In this document: positions 41,168-50,339 of the stretch, piece by piece | Position numbering within the stretch: the first letter of the stretch is position 1 | How the letters are laid out: each line of letters starts with the position of its first letter | DNA from: Flavobacteriales bacterium | GTDB taxonomy: Bacteria; Bacteroidota; Bacteroidia; Flavobacteriales; Schleiferiaceae | Direction: 5' to 3' | Length of the DNA: 64,000 nt | Assembly (NCBI GenBank): GCA_017795025.1 | Contig: CP051243.1 | Coordinates: 1,550,001-1,614,000, forward strand | Program-made: the position numbers and the translations under genes | Notes under the pieces: model-generated | The model's input: the letters and a program-made list of their open reading frames with translations, nothing else | The model's database searches: none | Told to the model about the DNA's origin: nothing

Positions 41168-44017
41168 ATGCCAAAGGATACTTCAATCAAACACGTTCTA
41201 ATTATTGGAAGCGGCCCTATTGTAATCGGTCAGGCCTGCGAATTTGACTATTCAGGATCTCAAGCTTCACGCTCGCTGCGGGAAGAAGGAATTGAGGTTT
41301 CATTAATTAATAGTAATCCGGCAACCATTATGACCGACAATGTGGTGGCCGATCATGTTTACTTATTGCCCCTAGAGGTTTCCTCGCTCGAGAAAATTTT
41401 AAAGGAACAAAAGATTGATGCTGTGTTGCCTACAATGGGCGGACAAACAGCTTTAAACCTCTGTATCGACGCGGATAAGGATGGTTTATGGGAAGAGTAT
41501 GGAGTACGAATTATTGGAGTAGATATCGACGCCATCAATATCACGGAAGACCGCGAAGAATTCCGCAAGTTAATGGGCAAAATCGGGGTAGGAATGGCGC
41601 CTGCTAAAACGGCTACCTCCTTTCTAAAGGGAAAGGAAATTGCCCAAGAATTTGGCTTCCCCCTCTGTATTAGGGCTTCCTATACCCTAGGTGGGTCGGG
41701 CGCCACTTTCGTCCATACCAAAGAAGAATTTGAAGAATCTCTTAGTCGGGGACTGGAAATTTCCCCTATTCATGAGGTGATGATTGATAAAGCCTTATTG
41801 GGCTGGAAGGAGTTTGAACTAGAGCTCCTAAGGGACTCCAATGATAATGTGATTATCATATGTTCTATTGAGAACATGGACCCGATGGGGATCCATACTG
41901 GCGACTCGATAACGGTTGCGCCTGCCATGACCCTTTCCGACACTACTTATCAGCGCATGCGTGATATGGCCATTCATATGATGCGCTCCATCGGTAATTT
42001 CGCGGGAGGTTGTAATGTACAGTTCGCCGTTAGTCCGGATGAAAAGGAAGAAATTGTGGCCATTGAAATTAACCCTCGGGTTTCTCGATCTTCAGCTTTA
42101 GCCTCTAAGGCTACGGGGTATCCGATTGCTAAGATTGCTGCGAAACTCGCCATTGGCTACCACCTTACCGAACTCGACAATCAGATTACCAAAACCACAT
42201 CTGCCTATTTCGAGCCTACTCTCGACTACGTGATTGTAAAAATCCCACGTTGGAATTTCGACAAATTTGAAGGAGCCGATCGTCGCCTCGGTCTACAAAT
42301 GAAATCGGTGGGTGAAGTAATGGGAATTGGTCGTTCCTTTCAGGAGGCCATCCATAAAGCCGCCCAATCGCTAGAAATTAAGCGTAATGGCTTAGGGGCC
42401 GATGGCAAAGGGGAAACCGACCAAAACAAAGTACTGGAGGCCCTTGAAAAAGCCTCTTGGAATAGGGTATTCATGATTTATGATGCCATGCAACTGGGCA
42501 TTCCTTTGCGCAGAATTCACGACATTACCAAGATCGATATGTGGTTCCTGAACCAGATTTACGAATTGGTTCAATTACAGGAGGAGATTGAAAATCACAG
42601 CCTAGAAAGTTTACCGAGAGATTTACTCTTGGAAGCAAAAACTAAAGGTTTTGCCGATCGTCAGATTGCCCACATGATTGGGGTATTGGAAAGTGAAGTG
42701 CATCAAAAAAGAACGGAGCTAAACATTAATCGGGTTTGGAAACTGGTAGATACTTGTGCCGCTGAGTTCCCCGCCCAAACTCCTTACTACTACTCAACTT
42801 TCGAATATGACTTCCAAACCGCAGAAGGTCAATTGGGCGTTGAAAATGAATCGGAAGCCAGCGATAGAAAAAAGATTATTGTGCTGGGCTCGGGTCCAAA
42901 TCGAATTGGACAAGGCATTGAGTTCGATTACAGCTGTGTGCATGGCGTATTAGCCGCTAAAGAATGCGACTACGAAACCATCATGATTAACTGTAATCCT
43001 GAGACGGTTTCGACTGATTTTGATACTGCGGATAAGCTGTATTTCGAACCCGTTTTTTGGGAGCATATTTACGATATCATCCTACATGAAAAACCGGTCG
43101 GCGTTATTGTTCAGTTGGGCGGCCAAACCGCTTTAAAGTTGGCTGAGAAATTAGACCGCTTTGGAATTCCAATCGTTGGAACCAGTTATGAAAGTCTTGA
43201 CTTGGCTGAAGACCGCGGACGTTTTTCCGAACTCCTACGCGACAATGAGATTCCTTATCCAAAATTCGGCGTAATTACCAACGCCGATGAGGCCAGAGAG
43301 CTAGCCGACAATTTAGGCTTCCCTATCTTGGTGCGTCCGAGCTACGTTCTTGGTGGACAAGGAATGAAAATCGTTATTAACCAAGACGAATTAGAGCACC
43401 ACGTAGTAGATCTGTTTAAAGCCTATCCTGGTAACCGCGTGCTTCTAGATCATTATTTAGAGGGCGCTATAGAGGCTGAAGCAGATGCCATTTGCGATGG
43501 TGAAGATGTATACATTATGGGAATTATGGAGCATGTAGAACCTTGCGGTATTCACTCCGGAGACTCCAATGCCACCCTCCCACCATTTAACTTAGGCGAT
43601 CTAATTATTCAGCAAATTGAAGATCACACCCGCAAGATTGCGCGAGCACTTAATACCGTGGGGCTGATTAATATTCAATTTGCGGTTAAGGATGATAAGG
43701 TTTACATCATCGAAGCGAATCCTCGGGCCTCCAGAACGGTTCCTTTTATCGCGAAGGCCTATGATGAACCTTATGTGAACTACGCCACCAAGGTGATGTT
43801 AAGAGAGAAGAAGATTAAGGATTTTAACTTTCAACCAAAACGAAAAGGTTGGGCAATTAAGCAGCCGGTATTCTCGTTCAACAAATTCCCGAACGTAAAC
43901 AAAAACCTGGGGCCAGAAATGAAATCGACCGGCGAGAAAATCTACTTTATTGATAGTTTAAGAGATCCTGTTTTCAAGAAAATATATGCCGAACGAAACT
44001 TGTACTTAAGTAAATAG
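41168..44017 (+). CDS. carB: Carbamoyl-phosphate synthase large chain (without MGS domain)
   Basis: A 949-residue CarB, which joins bicarbonate, ammonia from CarA, and two ATP into carbamoyl phosphate for pyrimidine and arginine synthesis. Two ATP-grasp halves are seen: HVLIIGSGPIVIGQACEFDY starts the first, and IIVLGSGPNRIGQGIEFDYS starts the second near residue 570. EINPRVSRSSALASKATGYP and EANPRASRTVPFIAKAYDEP are the matching catalytic segments. E. coli CarB has about 1,070 residues. Here the protein stops after GPEMKSTGEKIYFIDSL and YLSK, so the C-terminal methylglyoxal-synthase-like allosteric domain is absent. As far as I know this short form is normal in Flavobacteriia, so I do not call it truncated. 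Confidence 0.96.
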   Translation: MPKDTSIKHVLIIGSGPIVIGQACEFDYSGSQASRSLREEGIEVSLINSNPATIMTDNVVADHVYLLPLEVSSLEKILKEQKIDAVLPTMGGQTALNLCIDADKDGLWEEYGVRIIGVDIDAINITEDREEFRKLMGKIGVGMAPAKTATSFLKGKEIAQEFGFPLCIRASYTLGGSGATFVHTKEEFEESLSRGLEISPIHEVMIDKALLGWKEFELELLRDSNDNVIIICSIENMDPMGIHTGDSITVAPAMTLSDTTYQRMRDMAIHMMRSIGNFAGGCNVQFAVSPDEKEEIVAIEINPRVSRSSALASKATGYPIAKIAAKLAIGYHLTELDNQITKTTSAYFEPTLDYVIVKIPRWNFDKFEGADRRLGLQMKSVGEVMGIGRSFQEAIHKAAQSLEIKRNGLGADGKGETDQNKVLEALEKASWNRVFMIYDAMQLGIPLRRIHDITKIDMWFLNQIYELVQLQEEIENHSLESLPRDLLLEAKTKGFADRQIAHMIGVLESEVHQKRTELNINRVWKLVDTCAAEFPAQTPYYYSTFEYDFQTAEGQLGVENESEASDRKKIIVLGSGPNRIGQGIEFDYSCVHGVLAAKECDYETIMINCNPETVSTDFDTADKLYFEPVFWEHIYDIILHEKPVGVIVQLGGQTALKLAEKLDRFGIPIVGTSYESLDLAEDRGRFSELLRDNEIPYPKFGVITNADEARELADNLGFPILVRPSYVLGGQGMKIVINQDELEHHVVDLFKAYPGNRVLLDHYLEGAIEAEADAICDGEDVYIMGIMEHVEPCGIHSGDSNATLPPFNLGDLIIQQIEDHTRKIARALNTVGLINIQFAVKDDKVYIIEANPRASRTVPFIAKAYDEPYVNYATKVMLREKKIKDFNFQPKRKGWAIKQPVFSFNKFPNVNKNLGPEMKSTGEKIYFIDSLRDPVFKKIYAERNLYLSK

Positions 44018-44024
44018 CTGCGCC

Positions 44025-44273
44025 TTGATTATCCGTTTTCTACTTATCATTAGCTTCATCTTCCTTCTGCGTTATTTGCTGCGCAACTTTTTTTCGAAAC
44101 CTTTTAAAGAAGGTTACCGAGAACGCGAGGAGGCGCATCGCAAAAGAGATGCAAGGAAATCGGAAGGCCGAATAAGCATTTTTACCAATGGCGCCGGAAA
44201 AGCCCGTGATAATAAGGATGTTGGCGAGTACATCGATTACGAAGAGGTTAAAGAGGAAGACAGCCAAAAATGA
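44025..44273 (+). CDS. DUF4834 family small membrane protein
   Basis: An 82-residue protein starting with TTG at 44025, 7 bases after carB. One N-terminal membrane helix (IIRFLLIISFIFLLRYLLRN) is followed by a charged cytosolic part (YREREEAHRKRDARKSEGRI) and an acidic end DYEEVKEEDSQK. The layout is that of DUF4834, a Bacteroidota family of unknown function. It overlaps the start of the 2-epimerase gene by 4 bases, so carB, this gene and the epimerase may be one transcript. Confidence 0.7.
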   Translation: MIIRFLLIISFIFLLRYLLRNFFSKPFKEGYREREEAHRKRDARKSEGRISIFTNGAGKARDNKDVGEYIDYEEVKEEDSQK

Positions 44274-45325
44274 AGGTGGTCACCATATTAGGCGCTCGCC
44301 CACAGTTTATAAAAGCAGCGGCCCTAAGTAAAGCGCTTAAAAATCATGGCATTGAAGAAGTCTTGGTTCATACCGGACAACACTACGATGCCAATATGAG
44401 CGGCAACTTTTTTAAGGAATTGGGTTTGGATTCGCCCAAGCATAATTTAGACATTCACGGCGGTACCGACACTGATCAAACGGCCCGAATGATGCAGGCG
44501 CTGGAACCCATCTTAAAGAAAGAAGCACCTGGTTTAGTTATTGTTTTTGGAGATACCAATACCACTTTAGCCGGTGCCTTGGCTGCAAAGAAAGGAGCTT
44601 TCAGTTTAGTGCATATTGAAGCCGGAATGCGTAGTTATCTTCCAAACCAGGCTGAGGAGATTAATCGCGTTTTGACCGACCGAATTAGTGACCTTTGCTT
44701 TACCTCCAGTTTTTCAGCTTCTGAAAATTTGCGCAAAGAAGGTTTTTCGGACCCCCAAATTTTCGAATGTGGGGACTTGATGTATGATCTTTTCTTACAG
44801 AACTGGGAAAAAAGAACCCTAGCTGAGGGGGTCGTATTACCGTCTAGATTCGCTTTACTCACCCTTCATCGGCAGGAAAATGTTGACCAGCCCGATAGGC
44901 TTGAATCGTGGGTACGGGAGCTCCAGAAATTAGCAGAGGAGATTCGCTTAGTTTGTCCTTTGCATCCTCGCACGCAAAAACGATTAGCTGCTCAAAACCT
45001 GAATTTACCCGCTCAGATTTTACCACCCCTGAGCTACTTTCAAATTTTAGGCTTGCTCGAGCGAGCAAGTTTGGTTTTAACAGATAGCGGAGGGCTTCAA
45101 AAGGAGAGTTATTTTGCCAAAAGACCTTGTCTCACCTTACGCGAGAATACCGAATGGACAGAGCTCCTAGAAAGTGGCAGCAATTTGCTTTGCAGTCCAG
45201 AGAGCTTAGCCGAAAACTTTAGGGCTATCAGGAATGAATCGCATCGCTTCCCCCTCCTTTTTGGCCATGGCGAAAGTGCTCAATGCATCGCCCATCACCT
45301 TGCCTTGCACTTGCAAGGAAAATAG
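44270..45325 (+). CDS. wecB: UDP-N-acetylglucosamine 2-epimerase, copy 2
   Basis: A 351-residue WecB-family enzyme with the expected signatures: VVTILGARPQFIKAAALSKA, HTGQHYDANMSGNFFKELGL, HIEAGMRSYLPNQAEEINR, LTLHRQENVDQPDRL and LTDSGGLQKESYFAKRPCLT. It differs visibly from the copy at 1609-2745, which reads GARPNFMKIAP, so the two are not a recent duplication. It would supply UDP-ManNAc for another glycan or for the same one under different control. It overlaps DUF4834 by 4 bases. Confidence 0.92.
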   Translation: MKVVTILGARPQFIKAAALSKALKNHGIEEVLVHTGQHYDANMSGNFFKELGLDSPKHNLDIHGGTDTDQTARMMQALEPILKKEAPGLVIVFGDTNTTLAGALAAKKGAFSLVHIEAGMRSYLPNQAEEINRVLTDRISDLCFTSSFSASENLRKEGFSDPQIFECGDLMYDLFLQNWEKRTLAEGVVLPSRFALLTLHRQENVDQPDRLESWVRELQKLAEEIRLVCPLHPRTQKRLAAQNLNLPAQILPPLSYFQILGLLERASLVLTDSGGLQKESYFAKRPCLTLRENTEWTELLESGSNLLCSPESLAENFRAIRNESHRFPLLFGHGESAQCIAHHLALHLQGK

Positions 45326-45383
45326 GAAAGGAATTTCCCAAAAAACCTTCTAGCCGATAATTTATGTGGCTAGGGCATTTAGC

Positions 45384-45391
45384 TATATTTG
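45384..45391 (+). promoter_or_regulatory. TAnnTTTG -7 element before the YfhO-family gene
   Basis: TATATTTG at 45384-45391 overlaps a possible in-frame TTG start at 45389. Reading it as a promoter leaves the ATG at 45410 as start, 18 bases downstream. No TTG is seen at -33 spacing. Confidence 0.55.
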
Positions 45392-45409
45392 GACATCCAA
45401 ATTTTTAGC

Positions 45410-47929
45410 ATGTTCAAAGAGTCTCGAATTCACCTCATCGCCCTTGCCATTTTCTTCGGAGTAACGGCTATTTTTAATGCCCCTGCATTTAGTGGTAAAG
45501 TAATCGAGCAAAATGATATCAAACAATATCAAGGCTCGGCATCGGAAGTGCACAAATACCGAAAAGAACAAGGTCGTCAAATCCTCTGGACCAATGTGAT
45601 GTTCGCGGGAATGCCAACTTATGTCATATCAGCAGTTTACGGAGGGGAACTTCTAAAATATATTCCTAAAGCCTTTACCAAGACCCTCACTCCGGCTGTT
45701 GGCTATCCCTTGCTCTTAATGATTGGATTCTACATATTGGCTTTGGCTTTTAAACTTGACCCTCGAATAGCTATAACTGGGTCCCTGGCCTACGGATTAT
45801 CATCCTATTTTACAATTTTATTAGAAGCCGGTCATAATTCAAAAATCCACGCAATGGCCTATCTACCGGGAATTCTGGCCGGTATGGTATATGCTTATCG
45901 ACAACGGAAAATTCTGAGCGGAGCAGCCATTTTCGCACTATTTACTGGTTTGGAGCTCACCGCTCGACATCCTCAAATGTTCTATTACTTCTTATTTCTA
46001 GCGATTCCGTATGGTATTTGGGAGTTAGTGCAAGCGCAGCGCGAAAAGCAAATGCCTAGTTATTTAAAAGCTACGGGATTATTGCTCGTTGCCGGTCTAT
46101 TAGCTGTTGCAGCCAACCTACCCTATTTGAGCAATACCTATCAATATGGTAAGCACTCTATTCGGGGGAAAAGTGAATTAACAAATAATCAACAAAATAA
46201 AACTGAAGGCCTAGATCGTGACTATGTAACTAATTGGTCCTATGGTATTTCTGAGTCCTTCACATTAGTTATTCCTAACTTTAAAGGAGGCGCTAGCGGA
46301 AGATTAGGAGAAAATCAAAAAGCCATGGACGTAGTAGACCCAAGGCTAAAGCAAGCAGTAGGTAGCCAAAATACTTATTTTGGCGATCAGCCAGGAACAT
46401 CTGGACCTGTTTACGCCGGGGTGATTGTTGTTCTCTTGGCCTTTTTATCATTCTTCTTTTCTAAGGGTAGTTTAAGATATTTACTTCTTGGAGTTTTTAT
46501 GCTAACAATGGCCTTGGCTTGGGGACGTAATTTTGAAGGATTAACTAACTTCTTTCTTGATAATGTTCCTTTTTACAATAAGTTTAGAGCGGTATCCTCG
46601 TTTATGGTTATTCCAGAACTAATTTTACCGATTCTAGCCATTCTGTCCTTAGCCGGAATCAGCAAGTTCCAAGGCTCCGATTGGAAATCGGAAATGAAAC
46701 TGTGGATTGGCGGAACCTATAAGCGTGGAGTAGTTTTACAAGCCGCAGCAGGCATAATTGCCCTATTCTTGCTATTGAATTTGATGAGCCCCGGGCTCTT
46801 CAATGATTTCCTTAGCACCCAAGAAGCCACAGAGCTTCCAAATGCTTTGGCCGAGGCCGGCTTTAATCAAAATCAAGCCAATGATTTCATTACAGCTCTT
46901 GAAGAAGCGCGGATGAGCATATTTAAAGCTGATGTTATGCGCTCCCTACTATTTGTGCTTTTCGGAGGTCTTATTTTATTCTTGTACCAAAGAGGGCTTC
47001 TTGCTCGGAATTTCATGGTAATTGGACTCTCCATCCTTATTGTGCTCGATTTATTTTCGGTAAACAAGCGCTATTTAAACAGCGACAATTTCATCGACGC
47101 TAAACGGGTTGAAGAGAATTATGGCGTGCAACCAAGCCCTGCTGACCGCGCCATCATGGCACAGTATGCGAAAGACCCTTACTTCCGCACTTTGAACTTG
47201 GCCGTTAATACTTTTAACGATGCTTCTACAAGCTTCTTTCACTTTAGCCTCGGAGGATACCATGGAGCCAAAATGAAAATTTATCAAGAGCTCGTTGAAT
47301 CCCAAATGTATAGCGATATCCAAAGGCTGCAAAGCAATTTTAGTCGAGGAGTTAGAGGACCTCAAGCTTTCACCGGTCTTAATGCCCTAAATATGCTCAA
47401 TACTCGCTTTGTAATAGCATCCGGCAAGAACGGTCCTATTCCAGTTGAAAACCCTGCACGCTTAGGCAATGCCTGGTTGGTGAACAATGTGCAGTCGGTT
47501 GCTACTGCAGATGAAGAACTGGCCGCTGTGAGTACTTTCGACCCCAGTCGAACTGCGATTATGCGCAGCAATTATGCAGAGCAGGTTGGTGATTTAAAAC
47601 CTTCAAATGGTACGATTAGCTTAAAGAGCTACGACCCCGAAGAATTGGTTTATGACTATCAATCGGACGGAAGTAGCTTAGCTGTGTTCTCCGAAATATG
47701 GTATCCCGAAAACTGGATTGCGGAGATTGATGGCGAAGAAGTGAGTTTATTGAGGGCCAATTATTTACTGCGAGCCATTAAAGTTCCTGCCGGAAAACAT
47801 ACCATTACTATGCGTTATGTAGATACCGCTTCAGGAACTGCAAATACCCTCGCCTTAATTAGTTCCTTAATTATCATTATCGCTGTTCCCGTCCTTCTAA
47901 TTAGAGATAATAAGAAAGTCGCCGCCTAG
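45410..47929 (+). CDS. YfhO-family multi-spanning membrane protein (GT-C-like)
   Basis: From the ATG at 45410 the protein has 839 residues. About 12 to 13 membrane helices make up the first two thirds (IHLIALAIFFGVTAIFNAPA, YPLLLMIGFYILALAFKLDP, SLIIIIAVPVLLI at the end), and a large extracytoplasmic domain lies between about residues 530 and 800. An Asp-containing first loop (IEQNDIKQYQGSASEVHKYR) is like the catalytic loop of GT-C glycosyltransferases. YfhO homologues in Firmicutes are linked to glycosylation of lipoteichoic acid, but the role in Bacteroidota is not known. It overlaps the following glycosyltransferase gene by one base, supporting a part in glycan building. Confidence 0.82.
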   Translation: MFKESRIHLIALAIFFGVTAIFNAPAFSGKVIEQNDIKQYQGSASEVHKYRKEQGRQILWTNVMFAGMPTYVISAVYGGELLKYIPKAFTKTLTPAVGYPLLLMIGFYILALAFKLDPRIAITGSLAYGLSSYFTILLEAGHNSKIHAMAYLPGILAGMVYAYRQRKILSGAAIFALFTGLELTARHPQMFYYFLFLAIPYGIWELVQAQREKQMPSYLKATGLLLVAGLLAVAANLPYLSNTYQYGKHSIRGKSELTNNQQNKTEGLDRDYVTNWSYGISESFTLVIPNFKGGASGRLGENQKAMDVVDPRLKQAVGSQNTYFGDQPGTSGPVYAGVIVVLLAFLSFFFSKGSLRYLLLGVFMLTMALAWGRNFEGLTNFFLDNVPFYNKFRAVSSFMVIPELILPILAILSLAGISKFQGSDWKSEMKLWIGGTYKRGVVLQAAAGIIALFLLLNLMSPGLFNDFLSTQEATELPNALAEAGFNQNQANDFITALEEARMSIFKADVMRSLLFVLFGGLILFLYQRGLLARNFMVIGLSILIVLDLFSVNKRYLNSDNFIDAKRVEENYGVQPSPADRAIMAQYAKDPYFRTLNLAVNTFNDASTSFFHFSLGGYHGAKMKIYQELVESQMYSDIQRLQSNFSRGVRGPQAFTGLNALNMLNTRFVIASGKNGPIPVENPARLGNAWLVNNVQSVATADEELAAVSTFDPSRTAIMRSNYAEQVGDLKPSNGTISLKSYDPEELVYDYQSDGSSLAVFSEIWYPENWIAEIDGEEVSLLRANYLLRAIKVPAGKHTITMRYVDTASGTANTLALISSLIIIIAVPVLLIRDNKKVAA

Positions 47930-49224
47930 TGAAAAAAGTGCTCCTGCTCAGCTATTATTGGCCGCCTTCTGGTGGACCAGGAGTTCAGCGCTGGTTAAAA
48001 AATGCAGTTTACCTGAGGGAATTTGGCTGGGACTGCGTTGTTATTACTCCGGCAGAGCCCGTGGCTTCAAGTACCGATGAAAGTTTATTGGCGGAGGTTC
48101 CAGAAGACTTGCAAATAATTCACACCAAAGCTCGGGACCCTTTTAGAGCCTACGCCCTTTTGAAGGGTAAAAAAGGAAAAACCGCCAGCACCGGAGGTAT
48201 TGGCATTACCCATAACCCTGGTACAATTCAAAAGCTCATGAATTATATCCGGGCTAATTTTTTCATTCCTGATGCCCGAAAAGGTTGGAACCCATTTCTA
48301 ATTAAGGCTGCCCAAGAGGTATTGAAAACCGAAGCTATTTCGGCAATTATTAGCACTGGGCCACCGCATAGCACCCATTTAGCCGCTTTGGAATTAAAGA
48401 AACAATTTGGTCTTCCTTGGCTTGCCGATTTTCGCGATCCCTGGGTAAATATTTTTTACAATAAGCACTTTCCTAGAACCAAGCGAACTGAGGTCAAAGA
48501 CCAAGCCTTAGAAGATCTCGTTCTAAAATCGGCCGATCGAGTTTTAACGGTTAGTCCAGGTTTAGCGGCCGAGTTTACCGATCGAGCGAAAACGGTAGAT
48601 ATCCTCAATAATGGCTATGACCCTAAGGACCTTCCAGAGCCTAGCAAGCAAGAAACGGAAAAATTCAGCCTCGCCTACACGGGTAACTTTAAGCCCAATC
48701 AAAATGTCCAAGCCCTCTGGCAAGCTTTAGCAGATATTGCTCAAGAGGATGCCCATTTTGCTAAGGACCTGCAGCTAGACTTTGTGGGTAATATTGACCC
48801 TGGAGTTATGGAGTCTATCGAAAGGCTAGGTTTAGCAGGAAATTTGCTGGCACATGGTTATCAAGCCCATCATTATGCCACCCAATTAATGGTGGATTGC
48901 TCCGCCTTAATTTTTATTGTACCCCAAACCAAGGACAATCATCTTATCCTTACGGGAAAATTATTTGAATATTTGGGTTCCGGAAGCCCAATGATCTCCA
49001 TTGGTCCACCCCAAGGCAATGCAGCAGCCCTTATCCGAGAAACTAAAAGAGGGGAAACGATTAACTATTCGGACCGAGAAAATCTTCGCCAGCGAATACG
49101 AAACTTGTACGAAACTTGGAAAGCCAATAATGGTGTGGTTCCTAAATTAGATCGCGAAGCTAGTGCGGCCTATACACGAGAAGGAAGCGCCAAAAAGCTA
49201 GCTCAAATACTAGACAATCTGTGA
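47929..49224 (+). CDS. Glycosyltransferase family 4
   Basis: A 431-residue GT-B glycosyltransferase starting with GTG at 47929, one base inside the stop of the YfhO gene (TAGTG). The N-terminus VLLLSYYWPPSGGPGVQRWL is typical of the FkbM/GT4 group in Bacteroidota. SADRVLTVSPGLAAEF, FSLAYTGNFKPNQNVQALWQ and LILTGKLFEYLGSGSPMIS are the donor-domain segments. A downstream protein of unknown function overlaps its stop by 4 bases. A cytosolic sugar transfer is expected; donor and acceptor are unknown. Confidence 0.84.
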   Translation: MKKVLLLSYYWPPSGGPGVQRWLKNAVYLREFGWDCVVITPAEPVASSTDESLLAEVPEDLQIIHTKARDPFRAYALLKGKKGKTASTGGIGITHNPGTIQKLMNYIRANFFIPDARKGWNPFLIKAAQEVLKTEAISAIISTGPPHSTHLAALELKKQFGLPWLADFRDPWVNIFYNKHFPRTKRTEVKDQALEDLVLKSADRVLTVSPGLAAEFTDRAKTVDILNNGYDPKDLPEPSKQETEKFSLAYTGNFKPNQNVQALWQALADIAQEDAHFAKDLQLDFVGNIDPGVMESIERLGLAGNLLAHGYQAHHYATQLMVDCSALIFIVPQTKDNHLILTGKLFEYLGSGSPMISIGPPQGNAAALIRETKRGETINYSDRENLRQRIRNLYETWKANNGVVPKLDREASAAYTREGSAKKLAQILDNL

Positions 49225-50339
49225 AGTTTGAAAAGCAGCAAATATCCGAATGGAGTCGCAATACGGACTTCTACCCTCAAGTTGATTTACTTCTTAGTAT
49301 AAAAAGCTTCGATCTGGCCGCTATTCGCAAACGATACCTAGCCTCCCGTCAGAATAAATCGGGCAAAGGCGGCAGCGTGGAAAGAAGAGCCGTAAGCCTA
49401 GGTGGATTGGCCAAAGTTCGCTTGCATCAAGGCCAAATTGAAACTTTAAACTTAATAGGCGATTTAAAAGAACCTCGTGGATTAAGTTCGGGCGGTGATC
49501 GCTTAGCAATATCACTCGAAAATCGGGTGATTGTTTTAGATCAAAAGGGCTTGCATAGTTTCAGTGATCCCTGGTTTAGCTACATTCATACGGTGGCCTT
49601 TCATCCCGATTATGAGGATCGTGTATTGGTTAGTAGCAGCGGCTTTGATGCCTTGTTTGAGTACGAATACCCCAGCGCTAAAAAGACCTGGGAATGGTTT
49701 GCCTGGGAGCATGGCTTAAACAAGGCGCATGGAGCTCAAGGTCAAACGGTCCTCCTAAGTAGAGATGCGGAGCAGGTGAAACAATGGCAATCGGAGCAAG
49801 TGGAACATATCCATATCGCCGACCCGCAAAAAGATCATTTACCTACTGCCCAAAGAGCGGCCTTTATTAATACGGCTAGCTATCATAAAGATGGAAACAT
49901 TCTGGCCACTCTGTTCCATGAAGGCAGTGTTCGGAAGATTAACCGAAATAATGGTGAAAGTGGCATTGAAATGAAAGGCCTAAAAAACCCACATGGTGGT
50001 TTTCAAGTAAAAGCTGAGGAACTATTGGCCACCAATACGGGTTGTGGTGAATTATGGATAAAGAAAGAGGATCAAATCACCATTTATTCGGGTAACAACT
50101 TAAGTAACAAGGCCAAGGAAATGGGGGCTGCGGAATGGTGGCAAAATGCGATTCCTTGGGGAGCCTTTTTTATTGTTATAGATTCGAACCGAAATAGTCT
50201 GCTTATCCTCGACCCTCAAGAAAAGCAGTACGACCAATTAGTTTTTGATGCTAATTGGGCTGTTCAAGACTTAGTCTTATTGAAAGGCCAGGAACCTGAA
50301 ATAGAAGCTGCTCTTAAGGCTTTTCAGCAAGAAGCTTAA
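49221..50339 (+). CDS. Unrecognised beta-propeller-like protein coupled to a glycosyltransferase
   Basis: A 372-residue protein starting with GTG at 49221 that overlaps the glycosyltransferase stop by 4 bases. I do not recognise the family. After a helical N-terminus (about 1-60), short beta-rich segments recur about every 45 residues, for example RLAISLENRVIVLDQKGLHS, VAFHPDYEDRVLVSSSGFDA, NTASYHKDGNILATLFHEGS, QVKAEELLATNTGCGELWIK and FFIVIDSNRNSLLILDPQEK. This pattern suggests a six-bladed propeller of the NHL or arylsulfotransferase type. No signal peptide or membrane helix is seen. His residues inside the blades (IHTVAFHP, KAHGAQG, NPHGGF) could be active-site residues. The tight coupling suggests it works with the glycosyltransferase. 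Confidence 0.6.
   Translation: MKFEKQQISEWSRNTDFYPQVDLLLSIKSFDLAAIRKRYLASRQNKSGKGGSVERRAVSLGGLAKVRLHQGQIETLNLIGDLKEPRGLSSGGDRLAISLENRVIVLDQKGLHSFSDPWFSYIHTVAFHPDYEDRVLVSSSGFDALFEYEYPSAKKTWEWFAWEHGLNKAHGAQGQTVLLSRDAEQVKQWQSEQVEHIHIADPQKDHLPTAQRAAFINTASYHKDGNILATLFHEGSVRKINRNNGESGIEMKGLKNPHGGFQVKAEELLATNTGCGELWIKKEDQITIYSGNNLSNKAKEMGAAEWWQNAIPWGAFFIVIDSNRNSLLILDPQEKQYDQLVFDANWAVQDLVLLKGQEPEIEAALKAFQQEA

Noticed and set aside
43780-44017. Truncation or frameshift of carB, since the MGS-like domain is missing
   Set aside because: The sequence after the stop shows no trace of an MGS domain in any frame, the next gene starts 7 bases later, and the short form is, to my knowledge, usual in this lineage.
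45389-45409. TTG start for the YfhO-family protein (eight residues longer)
   Set aside because: The TTG is part of a TATATTTG promoter element and the ATG at 45410 begins the conserved part.
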